DNA of 64,000 nucleotides, taken from NCBI GenBank assembly GCA_009763385.1, contig CM019824.1, forward strand, positions 147,567,705 to 147,631,704. The letters are read 5' to 3'. Position numbers and translations under genes: made by a program. Shown one piece after another: positions 36,901 through 47,553 of this stretch (positions within the stretch are counted from its first letter, which is position 1; each line of letters opens with the position of its first letter). The DNA is from Coix lacryma-jobi var. lacryma-jobi. Taxonomy: Eukaryota; Streptophyta; Magnoliopsida; Poales; Poaceae. The notes under the pieces were generated by a model that searched no databases, was not told the DNA's origin, and worked only from the letters and a program-made list of their open reading frames with translations.

Positions 36901-37670
36901 AACCACTCGTTCGGCAATATCCAAATTAACCTTCCAATGTTTCATCCATCCCATTCCCAAGATTACATCCAAACCTAATCCGGGGATTATGATAAGATCC
37001 ACAGATACCTTTTTATCCCCAAAAGTGATTTCCATCTCCTTAGCCATGGTACGGGCAGAAAGAACAGCCCCTGCTGAACTTATCTGATAACCCCTATCTA
37101 ATTCTACCAACTTAGGGTTACTTCTTATAACAAAATTCTCACTTATAAAAGAATGCGATGCTCCGGAATCAAACAACACAACTGCGGGGTACTGATTAAC
37201 AAGAAACTTACCAGCGGTGACAGGTTCTCCTTCAGGCACTTCTTCCACGGTGGTGTAATGCACATGACCTGTGCGAGGTGGAGGCTGGGTGTACTGCTTC
37301 TTTGGACGAGGGCACTGACGTGACAGGTGTCCGGTCTGACCACAGTTGTAGCACGGTCCGATCACGTACGGGGTCTTAGGACCTCATGCACTTCCTGCCT
37401 TAGCTTTGTTCTGCATCAGAGGAGCGGTGTAGGGCTTCTGGAAACCGGGACGGGGACGGTTGGTGGTTATCTTCCTTTGTGGGGGACGGAACCTTGCTCC
37501 TGCAACTGGCGGGCGATACGGGGTGCATGCTCCGAAAGGGGTCCTCTATTGAGACGAACCTCCTTCGTTCGCACGACGGTGGTTTTCTGTCACCAGCCTA
37601 CTGTCATTGGCCTCCTGATTCAGACAGTCACTGATAAAGTCACTCAAGGTGGTGCGGTGACTGTTACCCA
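33910..37670 (-). pseudogene. Gypsy gag-pol with chromodomain, in-frame stops
   Basis: All pieces are in one frame, split by in-frame stops at 37384-37386, 36037-36039, 35005-35007 and 34486-34488. In order: the end of gag with CYNCGQTGHLSRQC, protease FDSGASHSFIS, RT with MCVDYRPLNAVTIKNKYPLPR and FIDDILVYSKN, RNase H with FDVFCDASKIGLGCVL and YTDHKSLKYI, the integrase finger (YWWSKMKKEVAAYVARCDTC), the integrase core with MDFLTGLPTT, IVSDRGPRF and YHPQTAGQTERVNQ, and a C-terminal chromodomain (YEQPKEILD ... KILWGNHGPNDATWE). Chromodomains of such elements are thought to guide insertion into heterochromatin. It cannot make a full polyprotein. Confidence 0.9.
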
Positions 37671-37674
37671 ATTC

Positions 37675-39179
37675 AGAGGGGGGGGTGAATTGGGCTTTTC
37701 TAAAAACTTTTGCAAGAATTAAATCCTAACAAGCCCAATTAACCCCCTAGTGCCTAGAAGTGTGTTTCTCTAGAATCAACCACACAAAGATCAACACTAT
37801 GACATTTCTACTCTACCATGGCAATTCCAATATGGATGAATAATAAGTAAATTGCGGAATTGAATTGCTCAAATGTAAATGCGTAAGTAAAGAGAGTAGA
37901 GATGACACGGCGATCTTTTTCCTGAGGTATCGAGGTGTCGGCACACCCCCTAGTCCTCGTTGGAGCACCCGCGCAAGGGTATCGCTCCCCTTTGATCCGC
38001 GCAAGGATCAAGTGCTCACTACAAGCTGATTCTTCGCCACTCCGGCCCGGTGAATCGCTCGCTACCGGTCACAACTTGGCTTGGGTCATCCACAATGCCT
38101 CCGGATGATCACCAAGCTCTCCGATCGCCACCAAGCCGTCTAGGTGGTGCCGATCACCAAGAGTAACAAGCAAGAACTCTCACTTGACCAACGCAAGGCT
38201 AATGAGATGGGTGGATGCACACTTGCTACTCTCTCTTCACTAATGAGGTGTTTGATCACTCAATTATCAAATCTCTCAACCTCACTAGGCCTCTTGCACT
38301 CACTTGCAATCACAATGTGTTTGGCAACCTTTCAAATGAGCAAGAGTAACAACATGAATGAGGGGGAGGCATATTTATACCCCCCAACTCAAAACATGCA
38401 AGAAGGGGTAAGTCCAGCCAGTTACCCACTGACCGGACGCACCTGTCGGGGTGATCGGACATGTCCGGTCAGTGCCCAACGGCTAACTGACGTTAGCACT
38501 GACACTCGTACGAACTGTTGATCGGACGCTCCCATGCGTCCGATCCCCTCTGATCGGACGCGTCTGATCGCGTAAAAACGTCTCTAGAACCTCTCTGGAT
38601 GTGATCAGACTCAGCCCCTTGGTGCGTCCGATCGATCACTAAGCCCGAGTCCGGTCGCGACCAAACTCATTCCTAGTGAACTGGTCATGACCGAACGCAT
38701 ACCCTAGCGTCCGATTAGAGGAGCACCAGCGTCTGGTCGCCATTTGAAGTCCAAAACGACTTCGGTTTGCGACGCTCCCTTCACAAACTTTCTTCCTTAT
38801 GATCTTAGGGACCTTTCTAAGCTACCTAGGGCTTTGGTTAACAAGTGTGCACCACACCTAACTCAAAAGTCTCACCTAGGTCAAGCTACCCATTCAAACT
38901 CCCCTTAATAGTACGGCCAAAGATAAAACAAAGACCTATGCTAATCTAAGTGTCCTCCAAACATCATACGACACTTAGAACTAGCCTATCACCGTCTTCG
39001 TCATCCATCCTTTGAAAACCAAACGAATTCCATCAATAAGGGGACATGAATACCATAGTGCCCACACGATCATCATTACCATGACCTAACTCAACTGTTT
39101 CTGCAAAACACACGTTAGTCATAGTAATTTACCGTCGTCATCCAATCATCGAAACCCACTAGGGGCCTAGATGCTCACA
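37675..39179 (-). repeat. 5' LTR of the Sirevirus, inner end truncated (1505 bp)
   Basis: It is nearly identical to 18693-20220 but lacks the terminal 20 or so bases (TGAAAGGATCAAGATGCCCA). It begins AGAGGGGGGGG directly after Gypsy gag sequence. Its outer end is intact and followed by the ATCGT duplication. Confidence 0.9.
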
Positions 39180-39184
39180 ATCGT

Positions 39185-39847
39185 GCTCCTCCAAGAATTT
39201 GCTCCAAATGGGCTCCTTTTTTTTTATACTCCCACCTCGATAGTGCCCCCACCACAGAGGCTCATGCACATCACCACAATGTGCGTGTCAGTTTGAGGTT
39301 GGACTGCCGGAACCTTCCATCTGAGAGCTCCATCGTTGTGTAGTTTGCCGGTTAACCACACCACCTTCTCCTTTGGCCCTCCATGCCATAGGTTTGTACC
39401 GCCTTCAAGCTCCACCTACTCGTTGGTACTGCGTGGTTGGTCCGACCATGTCTTCCTTTCTCCAACAACTCGTAGCTTCGCCTCTACGATTGTTAGATTT
39501 TGCAACCGTCTTTGTAGCCTTGCACTTGACCACAATTGAGATTTGAGCACCTGCCGTTGACGAGATGACTTCCTTCTCCTGATCAGGATTTTTACCAAAT
39601 CTCCCCATGGTTGCACCACCCATAAGATTTCCTATCACTCGGTATCCTCCATTAATCCAGATACTTTTCATAATTACCTGCCCTTTACAAGTAACTCGCA
39701 TGACTCCACCTTGAAGTGATAATTCACAACCTTGGAGTTCTAGCGACCTCACAGATATTAGATTCTTTTTCAATCCCAGGATATACTGAACTCCCGTCAA
39801 TGTGCAAAGTGTTCCATTATGCATCTCCAATGTAATTGTTCCCACCT
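39185..39847 (-). pseudogene. Copia protease-integrase linker of the host element, truncated
   Basis: The frame from 39845 contains LTGVQYILGLKKNLISVRSLE and GCELSLQGG, the segment between protease and integrase finger in Copia pol. It ends at 39405 with no integrase finger or core. DNA to 39185 then reads as the 3' region of the element and meets the Sirevirus target duplication. Integrase and RT are therefore deleted. Confidence 0.7.
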
Positions 39848-39852
39848 CAGTG

Positions 39853-41754
39853 TGAAAGGATCAAATCAGCCTAGAGGGGGGGTGAATAGGTGATTTTTGA
39901 CAATCTAAAACTTCACAAACTAGAAGTTGTAGTTAGACAACTACCGGTGTTGCCGGTTTGTTTGGGTAGGTACTACCGGGTGTAACACACCGGTACTACC
40001 GACACAAACAAACGGCATAACCGGGATCCTAAAGATGAACTACAAATCCAAAGTAAGTGAGCTATGAATGTAATACAAGAATTTACCCCACTTCCCTAAG
40101 TATGATAGATAGCGAATCTATTCTCACCAAGCCTCGGTTGCTTCCCTTGGTGTAGATCGAGCCTTCCCAACCTAAGAATGAGATAGGGAGAGGAAGAACA
40201 CGAAGAACACAAGAACAAACGTAATATGCAATGTAGAGACAACAACAAGCACATGGGACACAATGATTTATCCCGAGGTTCGGCCAAACCACTAAGGAGT
40301 GCCTACGTCCTCGTTGTTGAGGTGACCACAAAGGTCGGAGTCTCTTTCACCTCCTTGCCTCAATCAAGCAACCACAAAGGCTACTAGAGTTTCTCCACTA
40401 GAAATCACAGGGGAAATACAAACGCTTCGGGGAGCCCTCACAAATGAATCAACACGGGCTACCACGAAGAACACGTGACCGGCTAGGACTCAAGGAGCCC
40501 AAGAGTAATAGACACAAACCAAGCCGGCAAGATGGAAACCAAGTGCTCAAGTCATAGATCGAAGCTTCCCACTCTCTAATCTCACTTCACTAGCTCAAAT
40601 CTTGCAAGAAAGTGAATCTAGGAGCAAAGGGGGAGAGAGAGGGGAGAAGTCAATGCTTGGAGGCTCTTTTGTCTGAAGTTAGGTCGCAATAAGTGAGTGG
40701 AATGAGTGGGTAACGGTCAAAAGAGAAGAGGAGAATTATTTATAGTCTCCCAGTCCCGAGGCTGGTCGGTAGTACCGACCACCCATGGTCGGTAGTACCG
40801 CCCAGCCAAAAACCGTTGCACAGATCTAACTTTGACCTAGATCCAGCTACCGACCTCAGGTCGGTACCACCGAGGGTCGGTAGTACCGGCCTTATGGCGG
40901 TACTACCGCTAGGCAAAAATGGTCGCGAACAGAGAGCTCAGCAGAAGGGGCTTGGTCCCTCGGTTACTACCGACCAGGGTCGGTACCCCCGAGGGTCGGT
41001 AGTACCGACCTTATGGCGGTACTACCGCCAAGTCAAAAACGCGTCAACACAGAGAGCTCTGCAAACTTGACTTACTACCGGCTTGAGTCGGTACCACCGA
41101 GGGTCGGTAGTACCGACCTTATGGCGGTACTACCGCCAAGCCATTTTGAGCGCGAACAGAGAGGTCTGCAAAAATGACTTTTCTACCGATCAGGGTCGGT
41201 ACCACCGAGGGTCGGTAGTACCGACCTTATGGCGGTACTACCGCCAAGTCATTTTTGAGCCTACACAGAGAAGGTGTTAGAATGCTCTGGGTTCCCGGTA
41301 CTACCAACCTTATGGCGGTACTACCGCCAGTTCAAAAAGAACTCTACATAGAGAGCATTGCGCGCTGCAGCCCTGGTCGGTACTACCGACCCCCATGGTC
41401 GGTACTACCGACTGCACAGAAAAACCTCTATGTGTTCGTGATCGTGCGGTGTCTCTCAAGCAAACTTTGGTTAGTCGATTTGAGCACTTTTCTCCACATC
41501 TAGCCAACCTAATTTGTGACCCTCTTGATAGTCCGACTTACCTATTACTCAAGTTTAAATTTAAACTTTCAATCAACCACTTGAGCTAGACAACTTATGT
41601 CCAAATGTATCCAACGTGTTTTGTCCACGCGATTTCAACATTTCAAATCTTTCTAAGGACTAACACCTGCATATATGCTTTTATAAATCTGTTAGTCCCT
41701 AATTTGATTGTCATTAATTTGCCAAACCCCACATTGGGGGCGAATGCACTTTCA
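39853..41754. mobile_element. Solo LTR with palindromic GGTCGGTAGTACC array, perfect TSD
   Basis: It starts TGAAAGGATCAAATCAGCC and ends GGGGCGAATGCACTTTCA, with a perfect CAGTG duplication at 39848-39852 and 41755-41759. The TGAAAGGATCAA start relates it to the Sirevirus LTRs here, but the rest differs. It lies between the protease and linker segments of the host Copia element. No internal region remains. Confidence 0.88.
40848..41270. repeat. Tandem repeat of 108-119 bp units with nested palindromes
   Basis: Four units, phased by GAGGGTCGGTAGTACC at about 40872, 40991, 41099 and 41207. Each has three inverted motifs (GGTCGGTACC, GGTCGGTAGTACCGACC and GGCGGTACTACCGCC) and a CAGAGAG-containing spacer. 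Partial copies continue to about 41410. Confidence 0.85.
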
Positions 41755-41759
41755 CAGTG

Positions 41760-42266
41760 ATTGCATACTCCTGACAATCCGCTAAGTAAACAATTTCATT
41801 CATTGGGTGTAGAGATCCTTCGTCAAACATCTCCCTCACCGAACATATATGGAAACAGCTTCCTGAATCTAATATCCAATCATGAATAGTACCTGGTTGA
41901 CTGACGACAAGTACGTCACCTTCATCCTCACTTGCCACTGAGCATGTTCCTCTCATAGTCTTCAAACTTAGACAATCCTTTATCATGTTACCCTCCTTGT
42001 CACATAGATAGCATGTACGTTGTCCCTTGCTCTTGCCTTTCTTCTTCCCATGATTCTTAACTTTTCCTGCTCCACTTGAAACAGTCAAAGCTTGATCACC
42101 CGAGAATGAAGAATCCCGCGACTTCTTCAAGGACTCTGTCTCCAGTACATATGCAACTGTCTTCCCGATGAGAATATTCATCACTATCTGCTCCCACGAT
42201 GGTGGTAAGGATGAAGCCAATATGATGACTTTATCGTTCTCCTCAATTTTCTCATCCACACTAATC
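41760..42266 (-). pseudogene. Host Copia gag C-terminus and protease start
   Basis: The frame holds NDKVIILASSLPPSWEQIV (gag), a Lys-rich stretch, a zinc-knuckle-like CYLCDKEGNMIKDC and the protease motif DWILDSGSCFHIC. The knuckle has Asn at the position normally held by His, so metal binding is probably impaired. It continues the frame of 43819-44202 once the solo LTR is ignored. Confidence 0.8.
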
Positions 42267-42271
42267 AGCTG

Positions 42272-43813
42272 TGAAAGGATCAAGATGCCCAAGAGGGGGG
42301 TGAATTGAGCTTTTCTAAAACTTTAGCAAGAATTAAAACCTATTAAGCCCAATTAACCCCCTTGTGCCTAGAAGTGTGTTTCTTTCTATTCTACCGCACA
42401 AAAGACCAAGTCTATGCCACTCCTACTCTAGCAAGGCAATTCAATAGTGAATGAACAACAAATATATTGCGGAATTGAATTGCTCAAAGGTAAATGCGTA
42501 ATTAAAGGAGTAGAGATGACAAGACGATCTTTTTGTCGAGGTATCGAGGTGTCGGCACACCCCCTAGTCCTCGTTGGAGCACCCGCGCAAGGGTATCGCT
42601 CCCCCTTGATCCGCTCAAGGATCAAGTGCTCACTACGAGCTGATTCTTCGGCACTCCGGCCCGGTGAATCGCTCGCTACCGGTCACAACTTGACTTGGGT
42701 CATCCACAAAGCCTCCAGATGATCACCAAGCTCTTCGATCACCACCAAGCCGTCTAGGTGATGCCGATCACCAAGAGTAACAAGCTAGAACTCTCACTTG
42801 ACCAAGACAAGGCCAAAGAGATGGATGGATGCACACTTGCTACTCAATTCTCACTAGGAGGTCACTAATTCTCTCAATTAGCTATTCTCTCAACCTCACT
42901 AGGGCTCTTGCACTTTCTCACACTCACAATGTGTCTATCAGCAGATGGAAGTGGCAAGAACACTCTAATGGAGGAGGGGGACGAGTATAAATACTCCCCC
43001 AACCGGCCATCCAAAAGAGCACTGAACAGGTGCTTCTGCAGGGGCATCAGACGCTCCGATGACCTCGACCAACGGTCACTGTACAACCTGTCAGACAACT
43101 TAAAGGAGCATCGGACGCTGGGCAACGTCCGATGCCACCACAACAGATGCGTCTGATGTGGTTTTACCCTCTCTGGAACCTCTCTGGATGGACATCGGAC
43201 GCTGGCCCTCAGCGTCCGATGCCAGCGTCCGGTGCTAGCTCAAATTCACGCGCACGTGAACAGTGGCACAGGCGCGTCCGATGTGGCAACATCGGCGCGT
43301 CCGATGCCACGCACCAAACAAAACCCTAGTCTAAGTGAGCATCGGACGCGTCTGATGCCCACCAGGCCAGCGTCCGATGCCCTTTTCAAGGGCAAAACTA
43401 ACTCGGATCGCGACGCGGCCTTAATGACTTTTCATGACATAAGGCATCTCTCTGAGCTACCTAGGGCTATGAAATAACAAGTGTGCACCACACCTACCTC
43501 AATAGACTCATCTAGGTCAAGCTACTGATTCACGCTCCCCTTTATAGTACGGCCAAAGGAAAAATAAAGACCTAAGACTACCTAAGTGTCCTCCAACACC
43601 ATGTGACACTTAGCCTAGTCTACCACCGTCTTCGTCGTCCGTCCTTTGAAAACCGAAACGATTTCCATCGCCAGGGGACATGAACTCCATGTGCCTGTAT
43701 CGTCGCCATTACCGTGACCTAACTCATCCCTGTTTCTGCAAAACACACGTTAGTCACAATAATCTTGTGTTTCATCCAATCACCGAAACCCACTAGGGGC
43801 CAAGATGCGTTCA
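42272..43813. mobile_element. Solo LTR, Sirevirus-type, 1542 bp, perfect TSD
   Basis: It starts TGAAAGGATCAAGATGCC and ends GGCCAAGATGCGTTCA, with a perfect AGCTG duplication at 42267-42271 and 43814-43818, inside the host Copia gag. It belongs to the same family as 9221-10795 and shares its CATCGGACGC palindromic motifs. Confidence 0.9.
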
Positions 43814-43818
43814 AGCTG

Positions 43819-44202
43819 TGTTACAAGCTTGTTGAAGACATTTAGATGGTCGACGAATCGTGTACCTTCCTCCATGCGTAACCTAAATAGTTGACGCTTC
43901 AGTACCCACCGATTTGTCAGCGACTTTGCCATATACAACTCTTCTAGGCTCTTCCATAATTTTGTCGGTGAATTCTCCTTGATTACCGAGTACTTTACTT
44001 CATCGGAGAGACATAGTCGAATTGTACTGACAGCCTTTCGCTCCATCACCTTCCATTCTTCATCAGTTATCTTGTCCGGCTTGATGCCCTCGAGAGCATC
44101 AATCAATCCTTGTTGGACAAGCACATCTTGTACCACGCATTGCCACACGCTGAAGTTCCCTTTGCCATCAAATTTCTCTACTTGATTCCACATCCCTGAC
44201 AT
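43819..44202 (-). pseudogene. Host Copia gag N-terminus
   Basis: It starts MSGMWNQVEKFDGKGNFSVW, the Copia gag opening, and contains TDEEWKVMERKAVSTIRLCL and KSLEELYMAKSLTNRW, a UBN2-type gag domain. The frame is open to the solo LTR insertion. The ATG at 44200-44202 lies 65 bases after the primer-binding site. Confidence 0.85.
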
Positions 44203-44266
44203 CGTCTTAATTTTGTGCTTCCTAACCCTGTCAACCTTCTCACAAAATCAAATCAATCCGACCTTA

Positions 44267-44278
44267 GCTCCGATACCA
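44267..44278 (-). other. Primer-binding site of the host Copia (tRNA-iMet type)
   Basis: On the minus strand it reads TGGTATCGGAGC, one base different from the initiator-Met tRNA complement used by most Copia elements. It starts two bases after the LTR end. Confidence 0.85.
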
Positions 44279-44280
44279 CT

Positions 44281-44839
44281 TGTTAGAATCTGATACCCCT
44301 AATTTTGTGCAGCAGCCTTCGGATCTTTGAAAGGATGTTGCGAATATGACACAAGCTAGCACCGTATCAAGAACGATGTAGTTGAATCTCGTAGAAAACC
44401 CTAGATGATGATGAAGCAACCACGACAAGAGATTAGGATTTGGCGAAGCCGACTGCAAATTCTATTAGCACAACTTCAAAAGAGTACAAGTGATTGCCGC
44501 TCTCTCACAACCCTACTTGACCCTCCAAGACCCACTGATTCTTACCCTATACAAGAATCTAGTGCAATAGAACTGTCTAGCCTAATGCTCTTGAGCGCTC
44601 CTAATTGCTCCGTACAAGCCTTGGATGAGACCCCTTGTGTTGGCTTGGTCTTGTTTATCTTGTTGTTATGCCTATGGCCTCTACCCCTTGATTTATATAG
44701 TCCCCTCCAAGGCCTTCATACATACAAATAGAAGTCCTACTCCTAGTAGGATTCTACACTCATGACCTAGTAGAACTAGATGTCCTAATAACATAACTTT
44801 CTTAAATCATATTCTAAGTAGGATTTAAGTCACCATACA
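44281..44839 (-). repeat. 5' LTR of gag-protease Copia (559 bp)
   Basis: It starts TGTTAGAATCTGATACCCC and ends CACCATACA on the plus strand. It has the same length as 18095-18653 and few differences, so the host element itself is not ancient. Confidence 0.9.
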
Positions 44840-45190
44840 ATAATCTACAACTTTACATCTAATAACTTTTTCATTTAAGATCATTTGGAGTGTCAAATAT
44901 AAAATATAAAATATAAGATTTAAATTATGTAGTTAATAAAAGAATAGAGTCAGATATGCAGTCACGTGTCAACTAGCTCGTCTATAGTATGTGTGCTTGA
45001 GGGAGCGTTAACGTTGAGATCTTATTAAGTTTAAATCTTGAGAAACACATAACCCGTTAGTGATGATGATGTTGCCCTCATCACTATCCCATCATAGCCA
45101 AATCTCATCACTGTCGATTTCCCACCATCGGAGCCAAACCTGATAGTGATTATGAAATCTGGCATATACAGTGGTTATACTCTAGCTCTA
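44840..45190. other. Unassigned intergenic DNA
   Basis: AT-rich, with a short cluster of CATCACT/AGTGATGATG motifs at 45060-45170 that may be part of an old transposon end. No gene seen. Confidence 0.35.
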
Positions 45191-45194
45191 AGAT

Positions 45195-45341
45195 TCTCCC
45201 TTTATTCCAAAACATGAAACATTTTGTTTTTTTCTAGATACATAGTTTTGCTATGTATTTAGGTATACACTATATCTAAATATATAATAAAAATAATATA
45301 TCTAAAAAAACAAAACATCTTATAATTTAGAACAAAGAGAA
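45195..45341. mobile_element. Stowaway-like MITE, degraded, about 147 bp
   Basis: The left end CTCCCTTTATTCCAAAACATG pairs imperfectly with a right end that reads TCTCTTTGTTCTAAATTATA on the other strand. CATTTTG and CAAAACATC follow inside both ends. TA flanks are not clean. Confidence 0.55.
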
Positions 45342-45898
45342 TATTTATTATGTATACACATGACTTGCTAGAAAATCTACATGCGATGTCTATATATGAT
45401 GTCATGTACACGTGGATGGACCTAGAGGTGTTGTTTTGCCCAACAGATCAACTCGTACAACTAATAAATTCCTGATGACCACTACAATGATTGTTAGTTT
45501 CAATAAGTCTTCCGTTGCATCACGTGGCAAGAAGGCATAATCATGATCATGTGCATGTCATCATCTTGATCCGGTAATCTTTTTTATCGTAGGCATGATT
45601 CCAACTCTCCCGGTTTCAAAATTTTAGTTTGTTTTGATTTTTTCTTAACTCATTAACTTTAACTAAGTTTTAAAAGTATAAACTAATATGTACATCATGA
45701 ATTAGTTTTATTAATTTTTTGATAAAATATATTTTGATAATGTATTTTTTAACTTGCGATGTTAATATACTTTTTAAAAACCTTATCCAAGTTAGTGAAG
45801 TTGGACTTAGCACAGAGCAAAAGTGAAAATATAATTTGAAATAGATACAGTAACATGTAGGAGTACTTTTACCTTAACGAGTATTTTTTTAACTTGCG
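45342..45898. other. Unassigned AT-rich DNA with a 17 bp direct repeat
   Basis: AACTTGCGATGTTAATA occurs near 45756 and again near 45891, about 135 bp apart. I see no gene and no complete terminal repeat pair. Confidence 0.35.
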
Positions 45899-45899
45899 A

Positions 45900-46919
45900 T
45901 GTTAATATTTAGTTGGTCATGGTTTTCATGTGGCCGAGCTTTCACTTGCTGGCCTAAGTGCTAGAAGATTTGGGCCTGGCCTAAATAAATATTCCAAATA
46001 AATTTCAAATACCCATCACACATTCATGGTATGGTTCGTCTCAAAAAAAAACATGCATGGTATGGTGGGGGACTTTAGTCCCACATTGCTACTCCAGAAG
46101 GAGGGAGACCAGCTTATATAGTTGAGCTACCTTCAACTGGTTGAAGCTATTGAGGAGAGGCAAAGGAAGTAACCCACACGCGCGCTCGCTCGCCGGGCCG
46201 GGCGGGGCTTGGCTTGGCTTGGCTTGGCTACTCGCGCGGGGGCGCACGACATGCGCGTGAATGGTCCGACCGAGGCCTTGCGGGTGCGCGGCTTCCTTTT
46301 GCCACTTGATATTTTGCATGCATGGAGAAAATTATGTTGGCCTGTTTTAGCAAGCAATTATTCTCGTATTAATGGTGATTGACTCGTAAATCACATTAAT
46401 ATTGTGATTACGCGGTTGTCTCTTTCTAAAGATACAACTGCGGCGTGTGTATAAAAGAAGGACGAGACGTCGTCCTCCATACGACACATTCTCCTCCTCC
46501 GCTCCCAAAGTGTTGCGCTGCTGCTGTCGACTCCATCCCGCCGCCGACGTGCCATCGGTGCCGGGAGAGCAGGATCTCCGAAGCCCGCGTCTCCTCACGT
46601 CCCTGCACTGGGTAGGAGACGTATAAGGTTTTTGGGAAGCGCCGTCGCGACTGCTCGCTGGACGTCTTCTTCCCTCTACGTCGACTTCGCCGGTCTTCAT
46701 CAACGGTCTGCGTCGTCTTCTCGCAATCCCACTGTAAGCATGCCTTCAATCTCACTGTTCCTCTATTTTATGTTCTTCGTGTTATTAGCGATACATAGTC
46801 TGGATATGTATCGGATCATACTGCTAGTGGTAGATTATATATCTACGATACATGTTGTTTATCTTTTCCTCATTGTCGGAATTAATTTATGCATCACTAA
46901 ATTGCTATTATTTCCAACA
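45900..46919 (+). mobile_element. Possible solo LTR or LTR fragment
   Basis: The stretch starts TGTTAATA and ends TTATTTCCAACA. It contains two promoter-like boxes in the same direction (CTTATATAG near 46113 and GTATAAAAG near 46448) and the phrase GACTTTAGTCCCACATTG, which I associate with LTR-type repeats. No target duplication or internal domain supports it. Confidence 0.3.
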
Positions 46920-47550
46920 CTAAGGTCAGTCTCAATGAGGTTTTATGCATATTAAATAGAGTGTCGCATCAGCTTTTTGTATAAACTAGGGGGAGAGAGA
47001 AGAGAAACGTTTCATCCCCATGAAACGTTTGAGCGTTGTAACGTTTGAGCGTTGTTTCCAAAACAGTGAAATCTGAGTGAAATCCCCATTGAGAGCATCA
47101 TTGCGTTTTATTTCGTGCAACGTGCGCGAAATGAGAGAGGAAAAGAAGGGAGAAAGAGGGGCCATAGGACCACGAAGACATATGAAACTGTGCATTGAAA
47201 CTGTACATTGAGAGAGAGATATATTTTATCCGTGATTTTATTTGTCTTGAAAACTGGAAGATGAAACTATACATTGAAACTGGCCTAAGGTATATTTTGA
47301 ATTCTTTACTAGGAATGGTTTAGCCTTACTGATAGATAATATTTAGATTCTTTACTACGAGTAGTGAGACAAAATATAGAACATGGGCATGTGTTTGGAT
47401 TATTGGTAAGGCTATCACGAGGTCCATATGCTGGCAGGATTTACTTCTTTGCTATATATGTAGAGCAAAGTCTACTCACCTAGAATGGCAAAGATTACCT
47501 CGCTTAACATAGCAAGGTAAGGCGAACTAGGTAGGAAACCAATTGCCACC
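46920..47550. other. Unassigned intergenic DNA
   Basis: Two near-adjacent AACGTTTGAGCGTTG copies occur at about 47025-47060. Otherwise I see no gene and no terminal repeats. Confidence 0.35.
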
Positions 47551-47553
47551 TTA

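Larger units (their letters stand above)
29420..37674 (-). mobile_element. Tekay-like Gypsy chromovirus, 5' part deleted
   Basis: Inserted into the Sirevirus gag at 29419 (left flank gtgga). It has a complete 3' LTR of 4478 bp (29420-33897), a polypurine tract and nearly all of pol including an integrase chromodomain. It stops inside gag at about 37671, where it is fused to the Sirevirus 5' LTR. The 5' LTR, leader and most of gag are missing. The end TGTGACACCCTAGTGTCAAG and the CTTTAAGGGGGGAAGGGC tract are typical of the Tekay/Del chromovirus group. Confidence 0.88.
18693..39179 (-). mobile_element. Sirevirus (Copia) with env-like ORF, interrupted by a Gypsy element
   Basis: A perfect ATCGT duplication (18688-18692 and 39180-39184) marks the insertion. 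In minus-strand order: 5' LTR 39179-37675 (inner end lost), Gypsy insert 37674-29420, truncated gag 29418-28183, protease-integrase 28166-26467, RT-RNase H 26498-24927, spacer, env-like ORF 23260-20645, polypurine tract 20236-20221, 3' LTR 20220-18693. Gag with a long coiled coil, pol, and an extra ORF between pol and the 3' LTR are the marks of Sireviruses (Maximus/SIRE lineage). Primer-binding site, leader and gag N-terminus are deleted, so it cannot be autonomous. Confidence 0.9.
18095..44839 (-). mobile_element. Gag-protease Copia element with 559 bp LTRs, host of the nest
   Basis: Two 559 bp LTRs (18095-18653 and 44281-44839), a tRNA-iMet-type primer-binding site inside the right LTR and a purine tract beside the left LTR define one minus-strand element. 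Later insertions have blown it up to 26.7 kb: a Sirevirus at 18693-39179 and solo LTRs at 39853-41754 and 42272-43813. Its own internal DNA is only about 1.7 kb and covers gag, zinc knuckle, protease and the start of the integrase linker. Integrase and reverse transcriptase are absent. It is thus a deletion derivative or a TR-GAG-like element. Flanks atata (18090-18094) and ataat (44840-44844) match at 3 of 5, so no clean TSD. Confidence 0.85.

Noticed and set aside
40755..41410. CRISPR-like array
   Set aside because: The repeats are long, imperfect and palindromic, spacers are not unique, and the array lies inside a plant LTR with a target duplication.
44200..44202. Reading 43819-44202 as a host gene
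   Set aside because: It is Copia gag, 65 bases after a tRNA-iMet primer-binding site and within a matched LTR pair.
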